Notes: generated by a model from the sequence alone, not told the origin. A stretch of DNA of 64,000 nt from Dyadobacter sp. (GCF_017744695.1 NZ_JAGIAS010000007.1:62001-126000), one strand, 5' to 3'; counted from the first letter of the stretch, positions 42,761-51,795 are shown. Numbers and translations: made by a program.

Positions 42761-44260
42761 CTAATCAATCCAGTCGTACGACTTGGTAACCGCCTTCTTC
42801 CAACCCTTATAGTACGCATCCCGCTTTTCGGCTTGCATGTCGGGGTTCCAGGTGTGGGCGATGGCCCAGTTTTTCTTCAAATCTTCGGTGCTTTTCCAGT
42901 ATCCGACGGCTAGTCCGGCGGCGTAAGCAGCGCCTAATGCGGTGGTTTCGGCCACGGCTGGCGACACAACTTGTGTATTCAGAATATCCGACTGAAACTG
43001 CATCAGCAGCTGGTTATGCACCATGCCACCATCGACCCGGAGTGACGCGAGTTCAATACCAGAGTCTTGTTCCATGGCTTTTACCACATCAACCGTCTGA
43101 TAGGCAGTGGCTTCGAGCACGGCGCGGGCAATGTGGCCCTTGTTCACATAGCGTGTAAGACCCGCGATCACGCCGCGGGCGTCGTTACGCCAGTAGGGGG
43201 CATACAAGCCCGAGAATGCAGGTACAAAATAGGCTCCGCCATTGTCTTCGACGGTTTGGGCCAATGGCTCGATGTCGCTGCTATTCTGGATCAATCCAAG
43301 GTTGTCGCGCAGCCATTGCACCAGCGCGCCGGTGACGGCCACGCTTCCTTCCAATGCGTATTGCACAGGTTGGTCGCCAAATTTGTATGAAATCGTGGTT
43401 AGCAGGCCATTTTCGGAAGTTTTTAACTCGGTGCCCGTGTTCATTACAAGGAAGCAGCCGGTGCCATAGGTGTTTTTGGCCATGCCGGGTTCGAAGCAGG
43501 TTTGGCCTACCAATGCGGCATGCTGGTCGCCCAGGTCACCAGCGACGGGCACGCCCGGGAGCACTTCGTGGGTGGCATAGCCGTATATTTCGCTGCTGCT
43601 TTTAATGGCGGGGAGCATAATTTCGGGGATATTGTAAGCGGCCAGCATCGATTTGTCCCATTGCAGTGTCCGCAAGTTCATCAGTTGCGTGCGACTGGCA
43701 TTGGTAACGTCTGTCACGTGAATGCCGCCTTGCGTGCCGCCGGTAAGGTGCCAGATCAGAAATGTATCCATGTTTCCGAAAATCGCCTCGCCTTTTTCGG
43801 CGTCCTCGCGAATGCCCTCTACGTTTTCAAGCAGCCATTTCAATTTCAAACCACTGAAATAGGTAGAAACCGGCAGGCCGGTAATCTCACGGAACTGGTT
43901 AAGACCACCTTCCTTTTCGTATTTCGCGACGAGATCGGTGGTGCGGGTATCTTGCCACACCAATGCATTGTAATAGGGTTTGCCGGTGCGCTTGTTCCAG
44001 ACGACGGTCGTTTCGCGCTGGTTGGTAATGCCCACGGCCGCAATATCCGAAGCGTGTGCCGACACGTGAATGCGCGCCAAAGCGATCACTTCCAGGGTAT
44101 TTTTCCAGATTTCGGTCGGGTTATGTTCCACCCAACCCGGCTTCGGGTAAATCTGCTCGTGTTCTTTTTGTCCTACCGAAACGATATTCCCCTGATGGTT
44201 GAAAAGTATGCAGCGTGTGCTGGTAGTACCCTGGTCAATGGCGGCAATGTATTTGGACAT
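42761..44260 (-). CDS. glpK: Glycerol kinase
   Basis: 499 residues, an FGGY-family kinase making sn-glycerol 3-phosphate. AIDQGTTSTRCILFNHQGN is the N-terminal phosphate-binding region, YNALVWQDTRT is substrate-side, YGTGCFLVMNTG is the phosphate-2 loop and the GLAVGYWKS stretch closes the FGGY second signature. Length matches E. coli GlpK (502). No glpF or glpD is next to it, so it stands alone. Its mRNA end would contain decamer array 2. Confidence 0.97.
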   Translation of the reverse strand: MSKYIAAIDQGTTSTRCILFNHQGNIVSVGQKEHEQIYPKPGWVEHNPTEIWKNTLEVIALARIHVSAHASDIAAVGITNQRETTVVWNKRTGKPYYNALVWQDTRTTDLVAKYEKEGGLNQFREITGLPVSTYFSGLKLKWLLENVEGIREDAEKGEAIFGNMDTFLIWHLTGGTQGGIHVTDVTNASRTQLMNLRTLQWDKSMLAAYNIPEIMLPAIKSSSEIYGYATHEVLPGVPVAGDLGDQHAALVGQTCFEPGMAKNTYGTGCFLVMNTGTELKTSENGLLTTISYKFGDQPVQYALEGSVAVTGALVQWLRDNLGLIQNSSDIEPLAQTVEDNGGAYFVPAFSGLYAPYWRNDARGVIAGLTRYVNKGHIARAVLEATAYQTVDVVKAMEQDSGIELASLRVDGGMVHNQLLMQFQSDILNTQVVSPAVAETTALGAAYAAGLAVGYWKSTEDLKKNWAIAHTWNPDMQAEKRDAYYKGWKKAVTKSYDWID

Positions 44261-44425
44261 AATGGTATTATGATTGATTTTATTTGTAGTAAAGCAAGTA
44301 AATAGGGAAAATTAACCGATCAGGACAAATGCGCAGGCAATTTTATTGAACGGAAGACCGTAAAACCGTTCGTCGGCGTTGGCTGTATTATATTGCGGCA
44401 TAATCGGGTTACAGCACATCCTCCC

Positions 44426-46726
44426 ATGAAAAACAGCAAGGTCAGAAAAGGGTTATTGGCAGTGATTGGCCTCGTACTCCTGTTTTTTGTATTCGACCTG
44501 ATCTTTCCTTTTAAACCCGAAATCCGGTATGCGACGCAAATTACCGACCAGAAAGGAAGGGTAATCCATGCATTTTTAAGTAAGGAGGATAAATGGCGGC
44601 TCTATTCGAATGTGAATGAGATCACGCCGCTGCTTCGGAAAACGCTCATTTATAAGGAAGACCAATATTTTTACTACCACCCTGGCGTAAACCCGTTTGC
44701 GGTTGTGCGGGCGGCTGTTAAAAATACGTTTTCGGGGAGAAGGACCTCCGGAGCGTCCACGATTACCATGCAGGTGGTGAGGCTAATGGACTCGCGGCCA
44801 CGGACCTATTTGAATAAAGTAATTGAAATGTGGCATGCGTTTCAGCTGGAAATGCATTATTCCAAAGAAGAGATCCTTCAATTCTATGTAAACCTGGTGC
44901 CTTATGGCGGCAACATTGAAGGTATCAAGGCCGCTTCGCTGCTTTACTTCGGCAAAGCGCCACAACTTTTAAGCCTCGCAGAAATTACCGCGCTCACAAT
45001 CGTACCCAACCGCCCGTCGGGCCTGCGCCCGGGGACGCGCAACGACGCATTGCGCGAGGCACGGAACAGCTGGCTGAGACGGTTTCAGGAAGATGACTTA
45101 TTTCCAAAAACCGTTATTCAGGACGCATTGGACGAGCCTTTGAATATCCGCCGCCTCCAAACCCCGCGCCTGGCCCCACACCTTTCGATCCGTTTGCGGC
45201 AACAATATCCCGACGAGCCGGTGATCCGCACAAACCTCAATATGCAAGCGCAAAGCCAGATCGAGGAACAGGTGAGGAATTATATTAACCGCCGGCAACT
45301 CATGAATATCCACAATGCGGCAGTGCTGGTGGTGAATAATGAAACTATGGAAGTGGAGGCTTACGTCGGCTCTGCCGACTTCAATAACCCGTTCGACGGA
45401 GGGCAGGTGGATGGGGTGAGGGCCGTGCGCTCTCCGGGAAGTACTTTGAAGCCACTGCTATATGCCACGGCATTCGACGCAGGTATTATCACGCCGAAAT
45501 CGGTTTTGAATGATGTTCCGGGGAATTTCAATGGATATGAGCCTGAAAACTTCGATAAGCATTTCAATGGGGCGGTTACTACTGAGTTTGCATTAGCCAA
45601 TTCGCTGAATATCCCGGCGGTGAAGGTTTTGAAAGACATTGGAACCCCCGCATTGATCGCCAAACTTCGAAAAGCGGGTTTTAAAACAGTGGACAAGCAG
45701 GCGAAGGACCTGGGCCTTTCGATGATATTGGGTGGCTGCGGAGTCACCTTGGAAGAGTTGACAAGGCTTTTTGCAGCATTTGCCAATGAAGGAAAATTGC
45801 GGAACCTGCGACTGAGCGGAGGCGATGTTTTGGATAAAAAAGGAACGTCGATATTGTCCGAGGATGCGACATTCCTTACCACCGGCATTCTCACGCAGAT
45901 CACTCGCCCCGACTTGCCCACTAATTTTGACAATACCTATCATTTACCTCGCATTGCCTGGAAAACCGGTACTTCTTATGGTAAAAGGGACGCATGGAGC
46001 ATTGGGTATAACCGCCGGTACACGGTGGGGGTTTGGGTCGGGAATTTTTCCGGCGAAGGCGTGCCCGAGCTGAGCGGCGCCAACACTGCTACGCCGCTAC
46101 TGTTTTCAATCTTCAACACATTGGATTACAACTCACCGAAAGGCTGGTACAAATCACCGGCCAACATCTCGCTTCGGAATGTATGCCCTGTGAGTGGCGA
46201 CATTCCTTCGGATTTTTGCGATCACCAGGTGCCGGACCAATACATTGTCGGCGTTTCGGCTTACCGCAAATGCCAGCATATGCGCTGGGTGTTTACCGAT
46301 GCGGCCGGGAAAATGTCGTATTGCACCTATTGCCTTCCTGAAAAAGGGTTTGAGAAAAGGGCTTATCCCAATCTCGCGCCTGAACTGATTGCGTTCTATG
46401 AATTGCAAAAATTACCCTATCAGAAAATTCCGCCCCATAATCCACAATGCGAGCGGGTTTTTCACGAAGGAGCGCCATTGATTGTAAGTCCCAACGATGG
46501 AAGTGAATACTACATCCGCAAGGACGAACCCCAGCAGATTCAGCTGGCTTGTCAGGCTGCCAATGATGTTCAGGAGGTTTATTGGTATGTCAATGATAAG
46601 TTATACCAAAAATCGCCGCCGCAGGAAAGTGTCTTTCTGAGCCCGCCGCTCGGGCGCGTCAAGGTTTCTTGCAGCGATGATAAAGGGAGGAATTCGGATG
46701 TCTGGATTGTTGTGAAGCGGATGTGA
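44426..46726 (+). CDS. pbpC: Penicillin-binding protein 1C
   Basis: 766 residues from ATG 44426 (MKNSKVRKG); the frame extends 11 codons higher. One N-terminal membrane anchor (LLAVIGLVLLFFVFDLIF), then the GT51 transglycosylase (EDQYFYYHPGVN, ASTITMQVVRLMD, PYGGNIEGIKAASLLYFGK), then the transpeptidase with SxxK in SPGSTLKPLLYATAF, SLN in LANSLNIPAV and KTG in WKTGTSYGKRD. The last 90 residues are the BiPBP_C beta domain (IVSPNDGSEYYIRKDE). It builds peptidoglycan at the inner membrane; PBP1C is usually accessory. No alpha-2-macroglobulin gene adjoins, unlike E. coli. Confidence 0.96.
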   Translation: MKNSKVRKGLLAVIGLVLLFFVFDLIFPFKPEIRYATQITDQKGRVIHAFLSKEDKWRLYSNVNEITPLLRKTLIYKEDQYFYYHPGVNPFAVVRAAVKNTFSGRRTSGASTITMQVVRLMDSRPRTYLNKVIEMWHAFQLEMHYSKEEILQFYVNLVPYGGNIEGIKAASLLYFGKAPQLLSLAEITALTIVPNRPSGLRPGTRNDALREARNSWLRRFQEDDLFPKTVIQDALDEPLNIRRLQTPRLAPHLSIRLRQQYPDEPVIRTNLNMQAQSQIEEQVRNYINRRQLMNIHNAAVLVVNNETMEVEAYVGSADFNNPFDGGQVDGVRAVRSPGSTLKPLLYATAFDAGIITPKSVLNDVPGNFNGYEPENFDKHFNGAVTTEFALANSLNIPAVKVLKDIGTPALIAKLRKAGFKTVDKQAKDLGLSMILGGCGVTLEELTRLFAAFANEGKLRNLRLSGGDVLDKKGTSILSEDATFLTTGILTQITRPDLPTNFDNTYHLPRIAWKTGTSYGKRDAWSIGYNRRYTVGVWVGNFSGEGVPELSGANTATPLLFSIFNTLDYNSPKGWYKSPANISLRNVCPVSGDIPSDFCDHQVPDQYIVGVSAYRKCQHMRWVFTDAAGKMSYCTYCLPEKGFEKRAYPNLAPELIAFYELQKLPYQKIPPHNPQCERVFHEGAPLIVSPNDGSEYYIRKDEPQQIQLACQAANDVQEVYWYVNDKLYQKSPPQESVFLSPPLGRVKVSCSDDKGRNSDVWIVVKRM

Positions 46727-46730
46727 AACT

Positions 46731-46829
46731 GTCAGGTATTGTCAGGTGTAGTCAAGAATTGTCAAGTATAGTCAGGTGCGGTCAAGTTTTGTTATTTAAA
46801 TCGACAATTCTTGACTATACCTGACCACA
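46731..46829. repeat. Decamer-repeat array 3 filling a convergent gap
   Basis: Forward units start GTCA (the last GTTA) at 46731, 46741, 46751, 46761, 46771, 46781 and 46791, all spaced exactly 10. Inverted units start CGAC at 46802 and TGAC at 46812 and 46822. The sequence 46741-46763 matches the reverse complement of the right arm at 22 of 23 positions. It starts 4 bases after the pbpC stop and ends against the stop of the convergent M28 gene, so it is the whole gap. Confidence 0.9.
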
Positions 46830-47864
46830 TTACAACGGCTGATCCTGCGCTTCCTGATACAATACCTGAACGAGCGTCTGGCCGACGGCTTTTAACGTTT
46901 TCGGATCGATGTTTTCCATCGTGTCGTGTGCAGTGTGCCACTGGTCGAAGAACGTCTTATTCATATTGTTCGGACGGGTGTGGATGATGTCGATCATCGG
47001 GATATGCCCCACCTGATTTACAGGAACATGGTCGTCGGTAATGCCAGGGCCGGCTTCGTCGATGAAATAGTTGCTGTAACCAAGGCGGCTGGCTGTTGCC
47101 CAAACCTGACGTACGACATCGCTGGCGAGCTGCAAGGAATAAGCTTCTTTAAAGAATGTGGCCCCTTTGGCGCCCGCCATATCCAGGAGAATTCCAAAAT
47201 ACGCGGTGTAGTTGGGGATATGCTTGTTGGCCGCCCAGTATTGTGAGCCAAGGCAGAAACCTCCATGCTCCATCTTGGTCTGCTCCGACTCGGAACTACC
47301 CCAATCTTCCAGGTCGAAGAAGATGATATCGACTCCGATCTCCGGCTTGGTAGACTGAGCCGATAGCGTACGGGCTACTTCCAGCAGGATTCCCACGCCA
47401 CTTGCGCCGTCGTTCGCGGCCAGCACCGGTTTGTTTTTCACTACGGAATCCTGGTCTGAAAAAGGGCGCGAATCCCAGTGGGCCGCCAGGAGAATTCGTT
47501 TGGCAGCGGCCGGATTGAGCGAGCCGATGATATTGCGGCCGTTGAGAATTTTTCCGTCGAAAGTAGTGTCTTTGAAGGTCTGTTCGGTTACCTGCAAGCC
47601 GTATTGCTTCAAAGTCGCTACAAGGTAATCACCACAAGCTTTGTGTTGCGACGTACCAGGCACACGTGGGCCGAAATCTACTTGCTTTTGTACAAACTGA
47701 TAAGCGCTGTCGGCATTGAAATCCGCGCTTTTGACGAGCGTTGGAGGCGCCTGTTCGGCTGTTTGCTCGGAATTGGTGTTGCTGTTGCAGCCGTACGTAC
47801 CGATAATGATCGCTAATGCGATGGGTAGGCGCTTAAAAAACGGGCTGTTAGAAAGAAATGACAT
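46830..47864 (-). CDS. M28-family zinc peptidase or glutaminyl cyclase-like lipoprotein
   Basis: 344 residues from ATG 47864; the open frame extends to 47933 inside the DUF192 gene. The signal region ends IIIGTYGCNSN, a probable lipobox with an odd Tyr at -2. Zinc ligands of the M28 fold are seen in LAAHWDSRPF, ANDGASGVGILLEVA and IIFFDLEDWGSSES, and FFDQWHTAHDTMENIDP near the end. FCLGSQYWAANKH and LDMAGAKGATFF resemble type II glutaminyl cyclases, so conversion of N-terminal Gln to pyroglutamate is a real alternative to peptidase activity. Start overlaps DUF192 by 17 bases, implying translational coupling. Confidence 0.85.
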   Translation of the reverse strand: MSFLSNSPFFKRLPIALAIIIGTYGCNSNTNSEQTAEQAPPTLVKSADFNADSAYQFVQKQVDFGPRVPGTSQHKACGDYLVATLKQYGLQVTEQTFKDTTFDGKILNGRNIIGSLNPAAAKRILLAAHWDSRPFSDQDSVVKNKPVLAANDGASGVGILLEVARTLSAQSTKPEIGVDIIFFDLEDWGSSESEQTKMEHGGFCLGSQYWAANKHIPNYTAYFGILLDMAGAKGATFFKEAYSLQLASDVVRQVWATASRLGYSNYFIDEAGPGITDDHVPVNQVGHIPMIDIIHTRPNNMNKTFFDQWHTAHDTMENIDPKTLKAVGQTLVQVLYQEAQDQPL

Positions 47865-48357
47865 CTCCTGATTGAATATTGTTTTGCTTGGTAAAACCCG
47901 CATTGACTTCCACCACATATTGCACCAGACCATACGTTGGAATGCTTTCTTCCGAATATGGCTGTGTGTTTTGCGCGATGGAGACGATTTTTTTATCCGG
48001 ACCTACATATATAATGTCCAGCGGAATGGATGTGTTCTTCATCCAAAAGGAATGGTCGCCAGGCTGTTCGAAAATGAAGAGCATACCCACCGAATCGGGC
48101 AGGTAGGAGCGAAACATCAGGCCCTTGTTCCGTTCGGCTTCGTTTTCGGCGATCTCAACCTCGATTTTTTTGAAAGGCTGGCCTTTTTTCAGGAAAGTCA
48201 CCTCGCCTTCCTTGTTGAAAACCGGTGTCGGTATTGCCGGGGCATGCATTTCGGAAGGGGTGCTTTCGTTGGAAAACGAGGCTACGAAATACGCCACGCC
48301 GCCTAATAAAAACACACCCAGTAAGATAAATGCAAAAACCGACTGCCGCTTTTTCAT
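47848..48357 (-). CDS. DUF192 domain protein
   Basis: 169 residues. One N-terminal membrane segment (VFAFILLGVFLLGGVAYFVA) and then the DUF192 beta-domain (about 60-169): EIAENEAERNKGLMFRSYLP, FIFEQPGDHSFWMKNTSIPLDIIYV and IVSIAQNTQPYSEE. The fold is a small barrel of unknown function, usually envelope-exported. It starts 2 bases after the cysS stop and overlaps the M28 gene, so cysS-DUF192-M28 is probably one transcript. Confidence 0.9.
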   Translation of the reverse strand: MKKRQSVFAFILLGVFLLGGVAYFVASFSNESTPSEMHAPAIPTPVFNKEGEVTFLKKGQPFKKIEVEIAENEAERNKGLMFRSYLPDSVGMLFIFEQPGDHSFWMKNTSIPLDIIYVGPDKKIVSIAQNTQPYSEESIPTYGLVQYVVEVNAGFTKQNNIQSGDVISF

Positions 48358-48359
48358 GA

Positions 48360-49862
48360 TTATTCCTCGTAAGCCCAGTCGATCCTAGTCTTGGTATCGC
48401 GGATCACCAGCCCCTGATTTTTGAAGTAAGAACGGATTTCGTCGACTTTTTCGTAGTTCTGCGACAGTTTAAATTCCCGGTACAGTTTCAGCATGCCGTC
48501 GAGGATTGCGTGGCCTTCGGCGAGTTCTTCTTTCAGGCCCAGCACGTCTTCAAAGAATACAACGAACTGCTCTTTCAGCGAAATAAACACCGCCTCACCC
48601 AAAGCTGCGGATTTCAATTGCCCCGTATTCAACATGTTGATGTATTTCAACATATTAAAAAGGTTGGCGAATGCTACGGCAGTGTTGAGGTCGTCGTTCA
48701 TGGCATTGTAAAAACCTTCGATCGATTTTTCGATATCGGCTTTTTTCGCCTCGTCCGCATTTACGCCGTCCTCGTGCGTGTACGTGAGCATTTTCGCGAT
48801 GCGCAGACCATTGGCGAGTTTTTTATAACCCTTTTGAGCCGCTTTCAATGCATCGTTCGAAAAATCGAGCGTACTGCGGTACTGGCTTTGCAGCATGAAG
48901 AAACGAACGGTCATCGGACTGTAAGCCTGATCGAGCAACTCGTGGTTTCCCGAAAACAGCTCCGACGGCAGGAACGAGTTACCGAGCGACTTCGACATTT
49001 TCTGGCCGTTGACGGTCAGCATGTTGGTATGCATCCAGTACCGGACAGGCTCTTCGTCGGTTAGCGATTTGCCTTGTGCGATCTCGCATTCGTGGTGAGG
49101 GAATTTAAGGTCCATTCCACCGCCGTGAATATCGAATTGTTTGCCTAAATATTTGGCACTCATGCAGGTACACTCCAAATGCCAGCCGGGGAAGCCTTTG
49201 CCCCAAGGTGATTCCCATTGCATAATGTGCTCCGGATTGGCCTTTTTCCACAATGCGAAATCAAGTGGATTGCGTTTTTCGGCCTGGCCGTCGAGTTCGC
49301 GCGTTTCGTTTAGCAGATCCTCGATAATGCGGCCTGATAATTTACCATATTCATTACCACCCGCCTGGTATTTGTTGATATCAAAATAAACCGAGCCATT
49401 GGATTCGTACGCAACCCCTTTGTCGATCAGCGTCTGCACCGCCTCGATCTGTTCGATCAAGTGGCCGGTTGCAGTAGGTTCAATACTAGGAGAAAGGAGG
49501 TTGAATATAGCGGTAACTTCATGAAAATCATTCGTATATCGCTGTACGATCTCCATCGGTTCGAGTTTTTGCAGCTTGGCCATCTTCCCGATTTTGTCCT
49601 CGCCGGCATCGCCGTCACCCACAAGGTGGCCTACGTCGGTAATGTTGCGGACATAACGCACTTTATAACCAATGTGCGTCAGATAACGGAACAGAATGTC
49701 GAATGACAGGAACGTGCGGATGTTACCCAAATGCACATTGTTGTAGACCGTCGGCCCGCACACATACATGCCGACATAGGGAGGGGCAATGGGAACGAAA
49801 ACATCCTTTTTACGGGTAAGCGTATTGAATATTTTAAGTGGCTGGAACGTTTGTGCGGTCAT
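48360..49862 (-). CDS. cysS: Cysteine--tRNA ligase
   Basis: 500 residues, class I synthetase. The ATP-binding HIGH motif appears as VHLGN (after YVCGPTVYNN, whose Cys is a Zn ligand) and KMSKS is intact in GQKMSKSLGNSF. HLECTCMSAKYLGKQFDIHG and FPHHECEIAQ carry the other Zn ligands and the editing-free cysteine site. The C-terminal helical anticodon region is full length. It is downstream of the DUF5618 pair by 24 bases and upstream of DUF192 by 2. Confidence 0.97.
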   Translation of the reverse strand: MTAQTFQPLKIFNTLTRKKDVFVPIAPPYVGMYVCGPTVYNNVHLGNIRTFLSFDILFRYLTHIGYKVRYVRNITDVGHLVGDGDAGEDKIGKMAKLQKLEPMEIVQRYTNDFHEVTAIFNLLSPSIEPTATGHLIEQIEAVQTLIDKGVAYESNGSVYFDINKYQAGGNEYGKLSGRIIEDLLNETRELDGQAEKRNPLDFALWKKANPEHIMQWESPWGKGFPGWHLECTCMSAKYLGKQFDIHGGGMDLKFPHHECEIAQGKSLTDEEPVRYWMHTNMLTVNGQKMSKSLGNSFLPSELFSGNHELLDQAYSPMTVRFFMLQSQYRSTLDFSNDALKAAQKGYKKLANGLRIAKMLTYTHEDGVNADEAKKADIEKSIEGFYNAMNDDLNTAVAFANLFNMLKYINMLNTGQLKSAALGEAVFISLKEQFVVFFEDVLGLKEELAEGHAILDGMLKLYREFKLSQNYEKVDEIRSYFKNQGLVIRDTKTRIDWAYEE

Positions 49863-49886
49863 TTATATGTTGTACTTTCTTGATTA

Positions 49887-50270
49887 CTAGTTTTTCTTTT
49901 CGAGCCGGGTCTCGACCCAGTCGATGATTTTTTCGGCTTTTCTCAAACCTACCGAGGCAGTTTCAGAACTTTTAATGCCTTGGTACCCCATGTGAATGTG
50001 GAGGATTTCATAAGCTTCGTTAAAATTAGAAAGAAGAGACTTGTCGATCCGACTCAATGTGTGTTGGTACCATTCAACGCTTTTAGGCGTCTTTTTACTT
50101 TTCTCTCCTAAAAATTCATTCAGCGCCAACAGCACCCCGGTGTATGCTGCGTGGCCAGCGATTTTGACATATTTTCTGTCCTGATAAAGCCCATCCTGTT
50201 TCTTTGCATTGTTGCTGAGAAAGTCCTTTGCATTGTCAATGTGTCTTCTTGCTTCTGAGATTGCTTCCAT
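49887..50270 (-). CDS. DUF5618 family protein, copy A
   Basis: 127 residues, all-helical in appearance, no signal peptide. ARRHIDNAKDFLSNNAKKQDG, YVKIAGHAAYTGVLLALNEFL, KSVEWYQHTLSRIDKSLLSNF, YEILHIHMGYQG and IDWVETRLEKKN are all shared with copy B. From memory this matches DUF5618, a Bacteroidota-restricted family that may be related to HEPN helices; no catalytic RxxxxH motif typical of HEPN RNases is visible. Function unknown. It is upstream of cysS by 24 bases, which suggests co-transcription. Confidence 0.78.
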   Translation of the reverse strand: MEAISEARRHIDNAKDFLSNNAKKQDGLYQDRKYVKIAGHAAYTGVLLALNEFLGEKSKKTPKSVEWYQHTLSRIDKSLLSNFNEAYEILHIHMGYQGIKSSETASVGLRKAEKIIDWVETRLEKKN

Positions 50271-50304
50271 GCTAGTATGTGTTTAGTATGTTGTATTTTC
50301 TTGG

Positions 50305-50685
50305 CTATTTGTTTTTCTTTTCGAGCCGCGTTTCGACCCAATGGACAATTCTATCTGCGTCCTGCAATGCTATATTTGCCGTCTTTGCTGTTGGATCACC
50401 GTCATAGCCCATGCCAATATGCAAATGGTGATACACATTCGAAAAACTGGATAGCACTCGTTTGTCAATAGCACTTAGTTCTTTCTGGTACCATTCGACG
50501 CTTTTGCGCGAACCCTTCTCCGGAAGCACCGCATCAAGCGCTATCAAGACGCCGCTGTAAGCCGTGTGTCCAGCGATCTTCACGTATTTTGTATCCTGGT
50601 ACACGCCATTTTCCTTTCTGGCATTGTCTTTGAGAAATCCTCTTGCGTTGTCGATGTACCTTTTAGCTTCGGTAATTACTTCCAT
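50305..50685 (-). CDS. DUF5618 family protein, copy B
   Basis: 126 residues, roughly 55 to 60 percent identical by eye to copy A. Conserved blocks are AKRYIDNARGFLKDNARKENG, YVKIAGHTAYSGVLIALDAVL, KSVEWYQKELSAIDKRVLSSF, HLHIGMGYDG and VHWVETRLEKKNK. Differences concentrate in the middle loop and near the C-terminus. The two adjacent gene products may form a heteromer; that is inference. Downstream of it lies copy A. Confidence 0.78.
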   Translation of the reverse strand: MEVITEAKRYIDNARGFLKDNARKENGVYQDTKYVKIAGHTAYSGVLIALDAVLPEKGSRKSVEWYQKELSAIDKRVLSSFSNVYHHLHIGMGYDGDPTAKTANIALQDADRIVHWVETRLEKKNK

Positions 50686-50877
50686 GATAGTATGTGATTT
50701 AATTGATAGAGAATTTTACTTCAGACAAAAATAGCAAATAACCCAAGATTGATTTGTAGGTATAAGCGAGAATGAGCAGGCGGCGAGAGGGTATTCGGCC
50801 GTTTTGTTTATCTTCGCAGCGTTTTTGCATTTAAAATCCAGTTTGAAACTAACTTAAAATCAATACAGTAATCACTT

Positions 50878-51795
50878 ATGAGTTTACTTACCGTAGGATC
50901 TGTTGCATTCGATGCGCTCGAAACCCCGTTTGGAAAAACAGACAAAATTATCGGTGGTGCAGCCACTTACATCACACTAGCTGCTTCCTATTTTACCCAG
51001 CAAAATAACCTCGTTGCGGTTGTAGGCGGCGATTTCCCAAAAGAAATGATCGGCCTGCTCGAAGAACACGGCGTAGATACCAAAGGTTTGGAAATCGTGC
51101 AGGATGGCAAGACATTCTTCTGGTCGGGTAAGTACCATGAAGATATGAACACTCGCGACACGCTGATTACGGAGCTGAATGTGATGGAGCATTTCGATCC
51201 GATCATTCCGGATTCCTACCAGGGTACTGAGTTCCTGATGCTGGGAAACACGGTGCCTGCCACCCAGAAACTGGTGATCGAGCGCCTGGCGAAACGCCCG
51301 AAACTGATCATGCTCGATACGATGAACCTGTGGATGAACATCGCGCTGGACGATTTGAAATCCGTTCTCAAACTGGTTGATCTGCTTACGATCAATGACG
51401 AAGAGGCCCGTTTGCTTTCAGGTGAATACTCATTGCGTAAAGCAGCCAAGAAAATCATGGCTATGGGCCCGAAAACGCTGATCATCAAGAAAGGCGAGCA
51501 CGGCGCGTTGTTGTTCCAGGAAGATCGCATTTTCTTCGCGCCTGCATTGCCATTGGAAGAAGTTTTCGATCCAACCGGTGCAGGTGACTCATTTGCAGGC
51601 GGTTTTATCGGCTACCTCGCCGCTACCAACGACGTTTCTTTTGAAAACATGAAACGTGCGATCATTTATGGTTCGGCGATGGCTTCTTTCTGCGTCGAGA
51701 AATTCGGTACCGAGCGTCTCGTGAACCTTTCAAAAGAAGAAATCAATGCCCGCGTTCAGGAATTTGTGAAACTGGCGAGCTTCGAAATACAATAA
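50878..51795 (+). CDS. PfkB-family carbohydrate kinase
   Basis: 305 residues of the ribokinase/PfkB fold. GGAATYITLAASYFTQ is the N-terminal GG signature region, and DPTGAGDSFAGGFIGYL carries the anion hole and catalytic Asp (GAGD). TLIIKKGEHGALLF is the preceding strand. The substrate could be a sugar or nucleoside; the N-terminus (LLTVGSVAFDALETPFG) is of the adenosine/ribokinase-like subgroup with no deciding residue. Single gene, followed by a terminator. Confidence 0.9.
   Translation: MSLLTVGSVAFDALETPFGKTDKIIGGAATYITLAASYFTQQNNLVAVVGGDFPKEMIGLLEEHGVDTKGLEIVQDGKTFFWSGKYHEDMNTRDTLITELNVMEHFDPIIPDSYQGTEFLMLGNTVPATQKLVIERLAKRPKLIMLDTMNLWMNIALDDLKSVLKLVDLLTINDEEARLLSGEYSLRKAAKKIMAMGPKTLIIKKGEHGALLFQEDRIFFAPALPLEEVFDPTGAGDSFAGGFIGYLAATNDVSFENMKRAIIYGSAMASFCVEKFGTERLVNLSKEEINARVQEFVKLASFEIQ

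Larger units (their letters stand above)
49866..50701. repeat. Abutting tandem duplication of a DUF5618 gene unit
   Basis: Copies 49866-50286 and 50287-50701 (421 and 415 bp) lie head to tail. Both begin with TATGTTGTA and end with the gene start plus AGTATGTG. The similarity covers the downstream and upstream flanks as well as the genes, which is the mark of a whole-unit duplication. DNA identity is visibly imperfect, so it is not very recent. Confidence 0.85.
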
